Below are positions 13,977-26,374 of a stretch of 64,000 bases of DNA, piece after piece. Within the stretch, counting starts at the first letter, position 1. Each line of letters begins with the position of its first letter. The notes beneath the pieces are model-generated. The model did not search any database and had not been told where the DNA came from. It was given only the letters and a program-made list of their open reading frames with translations. Made by a program: the position numbers and the translations under genes. Location of the stretch: positions 1,524,753 to 1,588,752 of the forward strand of contig VYZB01000135.1 in the NCBI GenBank assembly GCA_013397455.1, given 5' to 3'. This stretch comes from Crotophaga sulcirostris (taxonomy: Eukaryota > Chordata > Aves > Cuculiformes > Crotophagidae).

Positions 13977-15194
13977 AAGTGGGAATTGTGTTGTGATGTA
14001 GATCACAGCAGGTCTCAGATTCAGTCAGCAATTTTTTGTCAGTGGGAAGGAGTGAAGGTGTTATCAGTTTATGCACCTTATATATCTGTGTTCTTGGTCT
14101 AGAGCTGGGTGTGCTGATAGAGTTCTTTAGGTCATTCAGTGTATGTGTATACATCTACTTTGTCAACTATTGATGATTTGCAGAAATTTGTTACTGCCTA
14201 CTGCGGATTTTAAAAGATGGGTCTTGATCAAATAGGCAGTCATCATCCTGGCTACCTAATGCATTTTGCCTGTACTGCGTACAGTGCCCACTTCAGAAAC
14301 CTCAGCCATCTCCATGCTACTTTGCACTATATTTCTTCCTTTTTCTGTATTTATTTGCAGATGGGTGTGTTTAAGTTTATATTTAAAATCCAGTGCCTTT
14401 ATGTCTCACTGTCTGAGAATGGGAGAGGAAGATAGGGAGCTGCCAATGAGGAAATAGTGTCTGAAAGCAAGAAGAATGGAAATAGTGAGGAGCCAGACAC
14501 ATTTTTAGAGAGATGTAATGGGGAAAACAAAATCCTATTACAAACCTAAATGTCCCTAAAAGTCTTGGAACACTGAGTGGAAACTAACCCCAGGTACTTG
14601 CATATGGACAAATGGTTCGTATATCGAATTCCAAGTCCTCTACGGATTGTGCAGTGCCCATGGCAGATTATTCAAAATGCAGAAGGGTAATGACTTCTAC
14701 TGGATAGGGTGTAACACTGACGCTTTCAACATAACAAATTGAAATAGCAGAATATTCCAGGAAATGGTGCAGTTTTGTGTTCAAAGTATAATAAAGAGAT
14801 CACTAAAGTTTTCGTGGCATTATTAGATGTTCAGGACAATAAGTAAGCACTGAACTCACTGAAATTGTTGTTGCCCGACTGGTAGTCATGGGCGCCACAG
14901 GCTGAATCTATCTTGTAGGACAGTTCTCTGCCACACTGCCTTCCTTGGAAATGGGAAACACCTTTCCTAGTGTGTCTTGTTTTAACTGTCTGGCATTTCT
15001 CCTTACTGCCTTGAATGGCTGAGGATTTGCAGAGCGAGTTACAGCCATCACCCTGATGTGGGAGAGCAGCTGATGTCTGGGTGCTGTGCTGATACCAGTG
15101 TAGTCCATCAAGGTTTGCTTAGTGACTCCTAAAAAAGACTGTGTTGCAGCAAGGTTAGCTCTAAAGTCTCTTTCATTGCCTTGGGGATTTTCTG

Positions 15195-15259
15195 ATTTTT
15201 CTTTCTTTTTTTTCCTCTCCCCCCTCTTTGCCCCCGCTTTTTTTTTTTCCTTATTTTTG
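15195..15259. repeat. Pyrimidine/T-rich tract bordering CR1
   Basis: A nearly pure pyrimidine stretch with two long T runs and a C run, ending where the sense CR1 fragment becomes recognisable. Read on the other strand it is A/G-rich and could be the tail of an antisense retroposon, but no body is recognisable. Confidence 0.7.
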
Positions 15260-15620
15260 AGAGCGCTGCAGCTATTTAGCCTCAAGAAGACAAAGCCTGG
15301 ATGTATCTTATTGGCATTTATCAATACTTGATGGAAAAGAGTCACACTCTTCTCACTGGTGTACAGTGACAGTGGGCACAAACTGAAATGCAAAATATTC
15401 TATTTACACATAAGAAAAACTTCTTTACTGGGAGGATAATCAAACAGTGCAACAGCCTATCCAGAAAGGTTCTGGGGTCTCTGTCTTTGGAGATGCTCAA
15501 AACCCGACTGGATGTGGTCCTGAGCAACCTGCTCTGTCTGACCTTTTTTGGTCAGGGGTTGGACTCAGAAGGGATCTCTGAAGGTGCCGTCCAGTTTCAA
15601 CTGTTCCGTGATTCTGTGAT
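15260..15620 (+). mobile_element. CR1 LINE 3'-end fragment, sense orientation
   Basis: The sequence follows the avian CR1 3' end in order: a stretch resembling the 'ttcagcctggagaagag' block near 15270-15295, the 'gggcacaaactgaa' block at 15374-15387, the 'cttctttactg' block near 15420, the 'ggagatgctcaaaacccgactggatg' block near 15489-15514, the 'gcaacctgctct' block near 15525, then 'ggttggactcagaagggatctctg'. It ends with the typical ATTCTGTGAT tail at 15611-15620. It is 5'-truncated, as CR1 copies usually are, and clearly diverged, so it is old and immobile. A long pyrimidine/T tract abuts its 5' side. Confidence 0.9.
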
Positions 15621-16010
15621 ATGTGTAGGCTGTTGAATCCTGGGAAAAGCTTATAGTAAGGAATGTCATGCTACTGTTGACTGGTATCCTTAGTCTGCTG
15701 GTAGATGAAAATAAAGCAAGCAAAAGAAGTTGATGAAATATGGAGAAGAGGACTGAATGGGACTGTAGTTGCTAACTGAGTTTCAGAACAGTCTGGAACC
15801 ACATTTACTAAATTATTTGAAAACCTAGTTTACAGGATATCACGTAGTCCATTTATTTTCCTAGTTCACTGAAGTTCATTGAAAAGTTCTGTCTTTTAGA
15901 TGGGATAGCAAGCTCTCTCTGTCCTCTTGACATTTGAGGAAAATTATAGGCTGAAATAGTGTCAAATTAGAATTTTAAAGGACAGTGAGTCATATTTACA
16001 GAGATATTTA

Positions 16011-16250
16011 GGATCACAGAATAATTCAAGTTAGAAGGAATGTCAGGAGGTCTCTATTCCAACCTCCTGCTAAATCAGGGTCAGCTACGAGGCCAGACAA
16101 GGTCCCTCAGTCCTTTATCAGGCTGGGTCTTTTAAAGCTCCAAGGATGGAGATTGCACAATGTCTCTGGGCAACCTGTCCCAGTGCTTGAGTTTTCTCAT
16201 GGTGAAAAACATTTTCCAGTCCAAATCTTTTGCTCTTCAACTTTTGTTTT
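16011..16250 (-). mobile_element. CR1 LINE 3'-end fragment, antisense orientation
   Basis: Read on the plus strand it begins GGATCACAGAATAATTCAAG, the reverse complement of a CR1 tail. It continues with the reverse-complement blocks 'ccaacctcctgctaaatcagggtcagctac', 'ctccaaggatggagattgcacaa' and 'ctctgggcaacctgtcccagtgctt', and finishes near the 'gtgaaaaacattttcca' block. It is truncated at its 5' end and diverged. It lies tail to tail with the sense CR1 fragment, about 390 bp away. Confidence 0.9.
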
Positions 16251-17026
16251 TAGGTGAATGAAATTAACAAATTGGTGCCTTTGAGGGTTTTCAGGAGTGT
16301 GTAAGCAATCTAGATCTCTTACTTTCTTGGGCACTTCCAGAAGTCCCCCTAGGCCTTAACCTTTATTTTTTAACATGAATGTACATCTGAAAATCTTACC
16401 CAGTGTCTCATGGGCTTCATACCTTTTAAAAATTTGGAAGCTTGAAATTGAAATCTCTTCCCTTTGCAAAATTTTGTTAACTTTCTTGTGTTTCTGAGCA
16501 ACAATTTAGGATCTGGAGAGTCTGATTACAGGAGGGCGTTTGCTGAAATGTAACCTAAGCTTTTCTTTTTGAGCATTTCCTTCTGTTAACTTTGCTGCTG
16601 TTAGTAACAATGAGGTAAGATCAGAACTAGGGCCATAATTGCATGAACTTTGCAAAGAGAGAAAAGATTCAGAATTCCTTTTACATTGCCTTGCACATTT
16701 CTAGGAAATTGCATCAGTAAAATGTTTTTAAAAGGCAAAGAAAACTTTTGTGTGGAATCCTAAAAACATTGCATCTATGTATATCAAACAGGATTTATTT
16801 CTGAATAATGTTTAAGGTAGAAAACCTCATGGGTCAGCTCAAGTAGCATACATTTTCATGTGTGACAGAGGCTAATTTGGTCGTGCTTGTTACCTTAACC
16901 ATAACTGAGGGTTTTTTGCGGCAGTGTTTGCTTTTGCTCTGTCCGTTTCTTGTTGTTCTTAAGAACAGATATTTGCCAAAACAAATGTATGTGAGTGATA
17001 AAAGCCAAGAGGAATGTCTGTTGGAC

Positions 17027-17074
17027 CACAGGAAATTTCCTGTGCAGGAAGAGATCTTGGGAACTTCCTGTGGA
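17027..17074. repeat. 18-bp palindrome with downstream ETS-like half-site (copy 1)
   Basis: A perfect palindrome, CACAGGAAATTTCCTGTG, occupies 17027-17044. After a 19-nt spacer comes CTTCCTGTGG from 17064. Each palindrome arm contains a GGAA core of the type bound by ETS proteins. The preceding bases make ACCACA (17025-17030), a RUNX-type consensus directly adjoining the first GGAA. The same architecture, with identical spacing, recurs at 18533. It could be a regulatory element or part of a decayed interspersed repeat. The sequence facts are certain; the function is not. Confidence 0.6.
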
Positions 17075-18532
17075 GTAGAGCATTGTGGGTCTGTTGGCAG
17101 AAGTCCCTTTACCACAGCTGCAATTAACTAGAATGGGGTGGAAAATAGTCGGCACTGCCTTTTGCAGTCATATAGTTCAAGAGGAGAGCCTGAACTAGAC
17201 ACTTAAAAAGACCCTTGCATGAGCAAATGTTAAATCAGAGTTGTGGATCTGCAGATGATTACTCTCATAACCAAAACCTAAACAACTAGGAATGCTGCAG
17301 ATTTATAGGTCGCCTCTGCTTGTACTGCCATACTTCATTCCCACCTTATCGACTAACCCAGTGTACATGGGAGTGCCCCCACAGTTTGATGCAGCTAGAA
17401 GGAGACCTCTTCAACTTGGTGCTGTATGTCTAAGAAGAAAATGTGTCCTTGGTATTTTGTACACCACTGTAACCTTGTACCTTGCAGGATTTGTGAGACA
17501 TTGCTAGTCAGCCCCTACTCTCCGACAGGATTTTCCCATGTCAGTATTGTCCCTTTACCTTTCATGAGGCTTCCTGGTGCTTAGTTCCCAGGCAAGTTCA
17601 AATCTTCAAGCGAGCTGTATCCATGTGTTATGTTAAATCTGCCTGATCCCAGAAACTTGCCTTGACTGCCGGATATTCAGCATGGAAGACCCTTTTATTT
17701 CTGCCTGTAGCAGATGTGCGTCTCTTTCCCCTCTTCTCTGAGATGTCACTTGCAGGGGGCAGGGGAACTGCTTCTGGACAGATGAGTGAGGAGACAAAAA
17801 CTGAGGAGGGGTATGGAATGCTAACATAAAATGCTACAGTAAAAAAAAGGAGGGGAGAGACAACTGCATAATAGGACAAAATGAGTATAGGTCAAAGGAC
17901 ACAAAGAAGGGAAGAGAAAGAAAAAGACACTAGAAGCACAGATTTTATGAAAAGAGAAACTGAGCAGTCTGGAGACAAATGTGTTTTTTCTAACTGTACA
18001 GAGCATGATTAGATCCTAGATGAGTGGGGATTTCTGGGGCAGGGGATGTCAAACCCATTATCAGGTGTTGGGAAGGTAAGCCTGATGTGGACACTTGGCA
18101 ATACATCCTAGACTGCAGTCCCAGCTTCATCTGTGAACACAGTCGTATGCCTCCACCTGCACCCAGTCCTTATCCTCGCTGGAGAAGGCGCCGTAGAAAA
18201 GGCGACCAAATTGGTGCTTGAGGTTGTGGTCTGTGCTCTCTGCAGCCTTGTGTTAAATGCAGCATTAAGGCTGTTGTCTCTCTTCAGAGAAGTCAAACAG
18301 GAGCCGAACATAACATTTGAACCTCAGTGTTGTAAGCTGAACTTCAGCATAATGGTCTCGTCTGGTGATTTCTAAGCCCCAGCCTCTCAGGTAGCATGGT
18401 TCTCCTCACAGAGTCTGGGTTCTGTGCCCTTGCCCATCCTGGTTCAGCATTTGGTTTTTTTCTTACAGTTGTATGCGTGAACACTTTTCTTTTGTACCAA
18501 GGAACTATTTGTTTGCTTACTAAGTGCTTCCC

Positions 18533-18580
18533 CACAGGAAATTTCCTGTGATGGAAAACTATGGGGAAGCTTCCTGTCAG
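18533..18580. repeat. 18-bp palindrome with downstream ETS-like half-site (copy 2)
   Basis: The identical 18-bp palindrome to that at 17027 occupies 18533-18550. A 19-nt spacer follows, and then CTTCCTGT from 18570. The spacer sequences of the two copies are only loosely similar (both carry a GGAA and a GGGAA-like run), and the 40 bp beyond also align weakly. This favours common descent from one repeat family over coincidence. Confidence 0.6.
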
Positions 18581-19488
18581 ACGAGATGCTGTAGGGGACA
18601 GATAACAGAGATGCTCAAGCCCGCAAACCGCAGCAAGCTGAGGACACGTTGTCACCTGGCATTTTCTGCTGGAGGAGGCTGGGAGGCAGGAAGAGTCAAC
18701 CACTTTCTCGAGTGATCTGGGGCGATAGGGCAGGGGAACTGCTTGCTGGAAAACCCACAACTGTTGTTGAGTGATGAGGGCTTTACTAAGGCTGGGCACT
18801 GCAGTTCTGTGGTGTTCAACCCAGGTCCCTGGAAGCTATGGATTAATTTTTATTACAGGGAACTCCTTATGGATCAGCTAAGTCGGCATTTCTCAGGCTC
18901 TGAAGAAGGCGTGTAGTTAAGTGTCCCATTGCAAACTGGATATCAACCATGACTCTGAAGCTCACAACCAGTTGAGAAGAAAGCCATTACCTCATGGAAG
19001 AACTCTACCTTTTGACAATTTTGCTCATCTCCTACCAGTTGCTTTCCTGAAGAGGGAGGGTTCTACAACCATACCGGTTATGATCCTGTGGCTGTCTGTC
19101 CCTGGTAGTTTGTGGAGAACCACTTTGTGTCACTTACTGGGATTTGATTTTATATTGATACAAAAACAATGGTCTGGCTGTCGAGTAACTGTTATTATGA
19201 ATGGTACCCCAGGCTCCAGCAGAGACCTCTTGTTTCAAGCAAGGGTTATGGCTTGGCAGGGCTGGAGCTTGGTGACCTCCTAGAAACTGTGGCCTGCAAC
19301 AGTGGTTCAGTCAATCCAAGGCCAACAGTAGGAAACTCTGGGAAAACACCCTGATGCAAGAGGGCTCTTCAGGCAGAGGCATACAATGTCAATGGTCATT
19401 GAATCACCTGGGCAGTTTGGTGAGACCTTGGGGAACAGTGAGGCCAGTAAGGTACCCGAAAACAGCCTACATCCTTCCACAATTCTTG

Positions 19489-19560
19489 CCATTTAGCCCC
19501 GCAGTGCCTCAGATTCCTCATATATAATGTAATGATGCTAGTGCTTCTTTCTGCCCCCAC
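19489..19560 (+). mobile_element. MIR-like SINE remnant
   Basis: The stretch 'gtgcctcagattcctcatatataatgtaatgatgctagtgc' lines up with the MIR core 'gtgcctcagtttcctcatctgtaaaatggggataataatag'. It is a short fragment in sense orientation, old and diverged. Confidence 0.55.
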
Positions 19561-21374
19561 TGCCCTCTCCTCTTGTCAGGATCAGTGGTGACCGACTGTA
19601 TGAAGAGGTAGGACTTAAGAGTTGTCAGTCTGTCAGCACAGAGGTGTGCCTGCCCCATAAGCAATACTTTGAGCTTCCCTCTCTCCAAACTGCCCTCTAC
19701 TCTCCACAGTGTCCCTTTCAATTCTTCAAAATTTTTTCTCTGCCCCAACAATACCTCAGCTTTCCATACTCTCTGCTATATTCATTTGTACGATACAATG
19801 ATTTTTACAATTCCGCCCCCCCCAAAGATGCTCCTACTAACATTCTTTAAACCCCCTTTTTGGTAGTACTGTTATTTCCATTTGTGATCAGTTGCTTAAA
19901 TATTGCTTACACAATGGGGTTTGTTGTTTGCATGTAATTCTTCTATATGTTGCTTTATGCCAGGAACCTGCAATTTAATACCAAAAGATGGAAAAGAGAA
20001 TAATCTTCCAGATATTTTGACCTGAATGTTCCTGTTTTTCTTCAGAGCTCAGCCTCTTGAATCTGGTGGAGGCATTTCATTTGCTTCATTGCTTTTCTGT
20101 TTCTTATTTTAGAAATCCAGGTTGAAATAAAATTAAATTGAACTAAGAGTCCTGAAGGAACTTCTTTAGGGTCCACTCCCCCTAGGCCAGGAAAAGCAGA
20201 TGTTTTGAGCTTTTAGTTTTTCATACAGCATGACTTCAATACAACTTCCATTCAACCAGCAGTCACTGTTTGGATTTGATTAATGTACTTGACTCGCAAA
20301 TGTGTGCTGGCTGGCCTAGCCAGCCGGTCACTGGGCTGGTGATATTGGCCAGCTGGCTGTCATTTCTTGATGGGGGGACCCTTAACTGCAAGTGCTGTTT
20401 CTCAGCCATGGGGCAGACAGGAATAAGATGCTGCTTTTGGTTTCCTGATAGGGTAAAGAAACAGCTTCAGGGTTATACATAGTCATCAGTTCCCTGTTTT
20501 GTGTATCCTGCCATGAGTTGAAGGCATCCAGGAACAATGACAAACTCTTTTTTTGTGGAGTGAATGGTTGCACCACCTGTTTTTCAGGTTTCCAGACACT
20601 TTCCATAAGAACTTTTTGATAGTTTTACAGCTTTTCCCCTATTTAACTGCTGTGGCTGATAATTCCTTTGCCAGGACAGAGAACAGTAGACTGATGTTGA
20701 ACTCTGGAAATGTCTAACGTCCTAAGATCTGCAGGAAGAGACTTGAAGGAAGAAAGGTAGTCTCTCCTGTACTCTGGATACCCCTCTGCTGGGCCATGTG
20801 GGTGGGAGAGGCATCTGCCTGTTCACAGGTGAAAATGAGAAGAGCTCAAACTTGGGGGGCAGAGAGAAGAGCCTGAAACAAGGAGAATGGTCAAGGAAAC
20901 TGGCATTGGGAACTGGCACAATTAGAAATGGAGAGACAAGGATGTAAATTTGAGCTAGGAGGATGGATTTGTTAATCTTACCCTTCCTCTACTGTCGCAT
21001 ACATCTGCACAACCTGCTGACAAAATGAACCAGGGTTATGGCAAGTTGTCTCATGCTTTCCTGCCAGTGTTGGTTTACTGTAACAAATGACAGTGCGTTC
21101 CTGCTGCTGTCAATTGCCCCCTTAGCAAAAAGTGGCAAAGATTTGTAGGTTGGATCTAAAAGCACTAGCCCTACTGCTGACCCATGCAGGTTTCATTATG
21201 ATGCCATGATGGAATTTCTGGGGCCGTTTTTTACCACTATTGATACTTTAAAAACAAGAGAAAAAATTACACTCAGAATATATATTCTACATTACAGCTG
21301 CTAAAGTTGTGAAGGTGAGGAAATGTCAGAATTAATATTGCCTGTACGTGTATTGATCATTCAATTACCCGAGC

Positions 21375-21400
21375 TTTGCATATGCATCAACATATGCATC
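21375..21400. repeat. Tandem CATATGCATC with POU dimer-like motif
   Basis: The decamer CATATGCATC occurs at 21379-21388 and again at 21391-21400, a 12-bp period. The first copy, with its flank, reads TTTGCATATGCAT, close to the palindromic POU-dimer (MORE) site. It could be a regulatory pair or a short tandem duplication. Confidence 0.35.
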
Positions 21401-23525
21401 TAGCAAAGTGGGGACTCTGGGGACTGGATGAATAGCTTTAATAAATACTAATATAGAGGAAAGAGTCAGTATATATATAGTCAGTAGAGAAGACAGTTAC
21501 AAGAGAAAGCTTGTAAGTTCAGAGACTTTTGGTCAACTGGCTGGTATCCCAGCTTCAATAGTGTTTTTGCACCTCACTGATTGTCCATAACCACATCAGC
21601 TTTGGTAACTACAGGTGGGTTGAAATGGTTGTCTTGAAGCATGTAAGAGTTTCTTTCTGGCTGCATTCATACCTGTGGCTTTGCTAGGTCAGAAGTGGTT
21701 TGTACTAAATCCCACAGGAGGGCTGCGGCTGAACTTAAGTTTTCTTGGTCCCTTGACCATTGTCTTCCTTGCAGTATCCTTCCTTTAGCAGCAGTGCACA
21801 GACCTACCTGCCCTTCCATTCATATTCAGTATCCCTATGGCAAATAACTCAGCTGTTTACATGGGAAAGTAATAGTAGGAAAGTATTTATTATATTTTTA
21901 GCAATCTGTAATGTAATTTAGCAGATGGAAAAAACGAGGAGGAGAGCCAGCTTTCTGCAGACCACCAATATGTGCTTTGCAGGCTGGAGCTGGAGGACTG
22001 GTGAGCTAAACTAACTGAGACAGTGCAAAGGTTGCTGAACAGATGCACATAATATCAAACTGGAAATGCAGTCATGAGAAGACCTGCAGTTAAATCGCCC
22101 AAATCAAGAGTGAGCTCTTCCATCGACTGTAGTAGGCTTTGGGTTAAACTCCAATAGATCCTAAGGTGTTTGGTGCAGAGGTCTGCAAACGTTTGTAAAA
22201 GCATGTTTGTCATGCTGTGGAAGTACTACATAAACCTCACCGTGTACTTGGACAAACTGAGTAAGTGTACTATGGGAGGTCCAGCATAAAGCACTGCATT
22301 GTTCATTCAAAAAATATAATTGGTTTTAATAATTTATAATGCTTAATAAGACACTAGGAAATCTTCTGTAATATATTATGTAAGCATAATAAAGTATTAA
22401 GAAAATTGGAGTTCATTACAGATTGGCTATTAAATATTTTCAGTGAAGTAAAGTGAAACAACTCAAGGCTGCAAAAAGTGATCCAACTGGCAGATCAGTA
22501 AACTGAGAATTTGTACTGTTAATATGTAAATATAAATAGTGAAGTTCAGAAGTGAAGTCATTAATAGTGCTTATCTGTCAAAGAACTTTCTTGACATTAA
22601 TTTTTAATACTATAAAAGCAGCTGTCTTTGAAACAAATTTCTTCTTAGAAGAGGTCAATACTATAAAATTTTTACTGTTATTCCGAAATATTCTAAGTGG
22701 GAAAAAAGAGCTTTTAGTAATGGTTATAAAACCGATTTGCATAATAGTTATAGAAAATTTTGCTTACCCCAGAAGTAGGCATTACAGTAAGTAGTGTGAA
22801 ACCAAAGCATCACAATTGTTTGTATGCAATGGATTAAAGCCAATCTTGAAATACTGTACTTTTAAATTTATTTTATTTTTCAGTGGATCTGATTTTTTAT
22901 AGTCAAACAAACTTTGTTAGGGGCTCACCAGTCTCCTCAGTGCCATGAACTCTTTCGGGTTTGGGTTTTTTTTTTTTCTTTTTCCCTTACTTACTGCCTG
23001 TGGGGACTAATACACTGCCTCCTACAGCAAAATTTATGATGTTACCCCATCATTTCTGTTTTGTTGAGGTTTCATGAGCTGGAGATTTGGGAAAAAGACC
23101 AATGAACTACATCCTCTTAATTGCTCTACATAGAGATTACAATCTAAGGAAACTCTCTGAACAAAAATATCAGGTCTCCTGTTAGTGTGCACTACCAAGC
23201 ACACTGGGTTCCTGGTTTATGATTGCAACTGAGACATTATGATTATGCAGAATAATAATGCAGGCCTATTGAATTAGATGATGAAAATAATTTGATTTCA
23301 ATTAGGACAGCACCTCCTGGCCCTTTGCATGGACCAGGGGCCTCATAGTGTGAGCTGCTGCAATTAGTGACATAACTGTGTTCTGTCTTTCTGTACAAGC
23401 AGGGCATCAGGCCTGCTGATTTATAGGTACTAGATCTTTTGAGGATTTGTTTTGTTAGCAAGAACTTTGGAATGTGTCACAATTTCAGCATAATCCATTC
23501 CAGAAGAAAAAAATTGGAATGAAAG

Positions 23526-23541
23526 ACACACACACACACAC
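23526..23541. repeat. (AC)8 microsatellite
   Basis: An uninterrupted AC dinucleotide run, followed 20 bp later by an 11-A run (23563-23573). Confidence 0.85.
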
Positions 23542-24208
23542 CAAGTTAAAAAATATGTATATAAAAAAAAAAACTTAACCAAAAGAAGGACAGATTTTTG
23601 AGCCCTTTCTTTCCCTGGAAGGCAGTTATACAAGTGAGACATCCCACTAAAACCACTGGAACTGCTTGTGTAAGTAGATGCTCACAAGATTGTGGATTAA
23701 ACTGTGCAAGCCTCACTGTCTTATTTATTACTTCAGTGTTGATGCACTTCGTCATCTGTCTTCCTTTCCACTATTTATGAAGGTTTCTTTGCAATTTTAC
23801 ATTTAACTCACTTTTGACAATACAAATATGAACATCACTTATACTTTTGTTCAGAATTGTTTTCAGCTTAAACTAATTTCAGTTGTTTCATTTAAACAAA
23901 ATTAATTAGGAGATTTTCATTTAAAAGCAGAAAGAAAACCCACAGCCATTTTGACTGAATGTGGAAGGAACCTATACAGAGAAAGCAGAATTCTTTTTGC
24001 ACTAACAGTGCAATTTTCTTTGTTTAACGCTGTACAAACAAAAATAGAGTTAACAAAACATACACCAGCTCTTTACAAGAAATAAAAATAAATCAATAAG
24101 TGTGTAATAGAATGAATATTGGGATTAATTACAGGGCTTCTCTGACGCATGGAGAAATGTCTGAGAACTGACAAAGTGGAGAGAGAAGGAAAAAGAATAG
24201 AAAAAAAA

Positions 24209-24251
24209 TATGCAAAGCCACTTGAGTAGAGTTATGCAAATGACCTTATCA
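24209..24251. promoter_or_regulatory. Octamer plus GATA candidate element
   Basis: A perfect octamer, ATGCAAAT (24234-24241), lies 24 bp after a one-mismatch copy, ATGCAAAG (24210-24217). A WGATAR site, TTATCA (24246-24251), follows five bases later. The surrounding 23880-24320 is AT-rich with low-complexity A runs. POU and GATA factors bind such motifs. Activity is not shown by the sequence. Confidence 0.3.
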
Positions 24252-26374
24252 GGGCAAGCAAAAGGCTTCTCCATTGTGCTTGCCAATTAGGAAATAGCAG
24301 CTACGGACATATTGAACTCCCTCTTCCTGAGGAGATGTAGCTTTAGTCTGTGATGTTGGCAACCACACTGCGAAAAAAGATTAAAAAATGTCTCCTTTTT
24401 ATGTCTTTTTAAGAGATTAGCTTAGATGCTAAATGAATCTGGACAGGGCAAGCACCCTGATGATATCCCAGTACCATTTTTTCAATTTCACATGGGTTCT
24501 AGCAAGAATCCAAGAGAACGAAGAAACCACTAGGCTTTGACAGGGACAGGACAGAAATAGTCCCCAATTTCTTTGAAGGCAGCAGTGTCCCTCCAATCCT
24601 GACTTCCATTCTGAAGAAAGGAAAGAAGAAGAAACACTTCCTGCTGTTCAGCCCAACTCAACCTGCCTGGTCCAGGTGTGCTGCTCTCTCTTTCTCTTAC
24701 CTTTAATGATTAAATCCACTCTCACAGCTGGTCAAGCTTAATGGAAACACAGGAAAGCAGCATCTAATCTTATATACTGTTTTCCAAATGCCAGAGTCTG
24801 TCAAGATTTATGAAGTGCTATCATAATACAAAAGGAAGAAGTTATGTTCAAAATGAGTAGCATGAACCTTCTGATGCTCTGGGAAACCTCTCTCTCTTTT
24901 GGTGCCTTACGTACTAATCTTAGTAGTGCAGCTAAATTGTCAAGCTTACCACTTATTTCCACAGGAGGTGCAGACATGCTTTTCGGGATTGAAAGCCAGT
25001 GTTTTCAAAAGCTTCAACAGGCATTAACTGGTCAGTCATTTAAAATTTGGCTGAGTGAAATAAGTTCATAGTCACTATGGCATGTCCATGAGGATTTTTC
25101 ATGGCTATGCTTTGACTGTGCCAGAATTATCTGGAGGCAGCCAGAGGGTATGGTTAGGTGAATGTGTCGACTGAAGTGTTAAACCCTGGATTGGGTGCAC
25201 ACCCTGGGAGTGCATCCAGTGTGTTAATGCTGCTTTAGTCAAGCCGTTGCTTCCCAGGCTTAAAAGATAACCATGTGAGTAGTATTACTTAAACAAGAGA
25301 GCAAAGAACCAATGTGATCTTTCTGCACATTAAAGCAGAGCAGCGTGCAAAAATAAGAACCCAAACATTTTGTTTTTCTCTCCTTACCCCCATAGTGAGA
25401 GAGACAACATCATGGGTGGAAGAATAGGATTTGGTGGAGTCTAATACAGTCAACAGAAACGTGTGCATTGGAGCTGCCAGGGTGCTGGGCTGTGGGACCA
25501 GCCAGCCTGGTGGGAAGCTGCAGAGAGAGGCATTTCTCTGTACCCAACAAGAGCTCTGAGCTTTGAAGAAAGTCTGTCTTGTTGCATGGAGATGCACACT
25601 GTGCAAAAAAAAAAAAATCAACTTGGGCCTTCGAAACAGTCAGTGAAATGAACTGGAGGGAGAACTAGAAAGTTTGATGCAGAGGAGCTGTGCTCCTTCT
25701 GTCCCTTCAGGGTCAACACTGTACCCACTTCTGTGAACAGGACAGTCTGGGGGCTGTGTTGATGTATGTATCTTTGGTAAAAACAAAAATGGAAAAGGAG
25801 CTATGTCTCAAAGAAATGCTGGTACTTTGTGTACAGCTTTGGGATAAGTTCTCTGCTGATTTGCCCTCTGCTGTGAAAATCCCCTCTCTGGACGCACAAC
25901 TGAAGAAACAGCAATTGCAGTATGCCCAGCTACACAGAAAAATATTGGTGTGCACGGTCTTAGATGTTTTGGCCTTATTAATACATGTCTCAGCCCATCC
26001 TTCTAGATCTCTTCTTTGTTGTTAGGTTTTCAAAATCTTTTTTTCTTCAAAGCTAGTTCCTATATGGAGTTTTTAACGCCCCTTACTGAGAGCAACCTGT
26101 TTCCCAGTATCATTTCTCCAGGTTAGCCACTGTTATAATTGCTGCAAGGATGCCGTTTAGCAACAATGGGGAGGCAGTGAAGTGACACTGGTTCCACATG
26201 CCAACCCTTTTCTTACACACAGAGACTCGCTTATAGCTCTGGGAGAGACGGGGGAAAAACAGAGTAATAATGCTGTGATTCTTTTTGTTCAACACATGCT
26301 GCTTGCTCCTTGTTCTCTTTCTGATAACACCAAGGTATTTACGTGCAAACAAAAGAATCCTCTTGCCGAATCAG

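Noticed and set aside
14908..15393. 161-codon open frame on the minus strand
   Set aside because: It runs through the antisense of the CR1 fragment and the T-rich tract, giving a Lys-rich low-complexity peptide. It has no domain and no splice context.
18344..18799. 151-codon open frame on the minus strand
   Set aside because: It is composed of palindrome and repeat-like sequence, with no recognisable domain. It is likely a chance frame.
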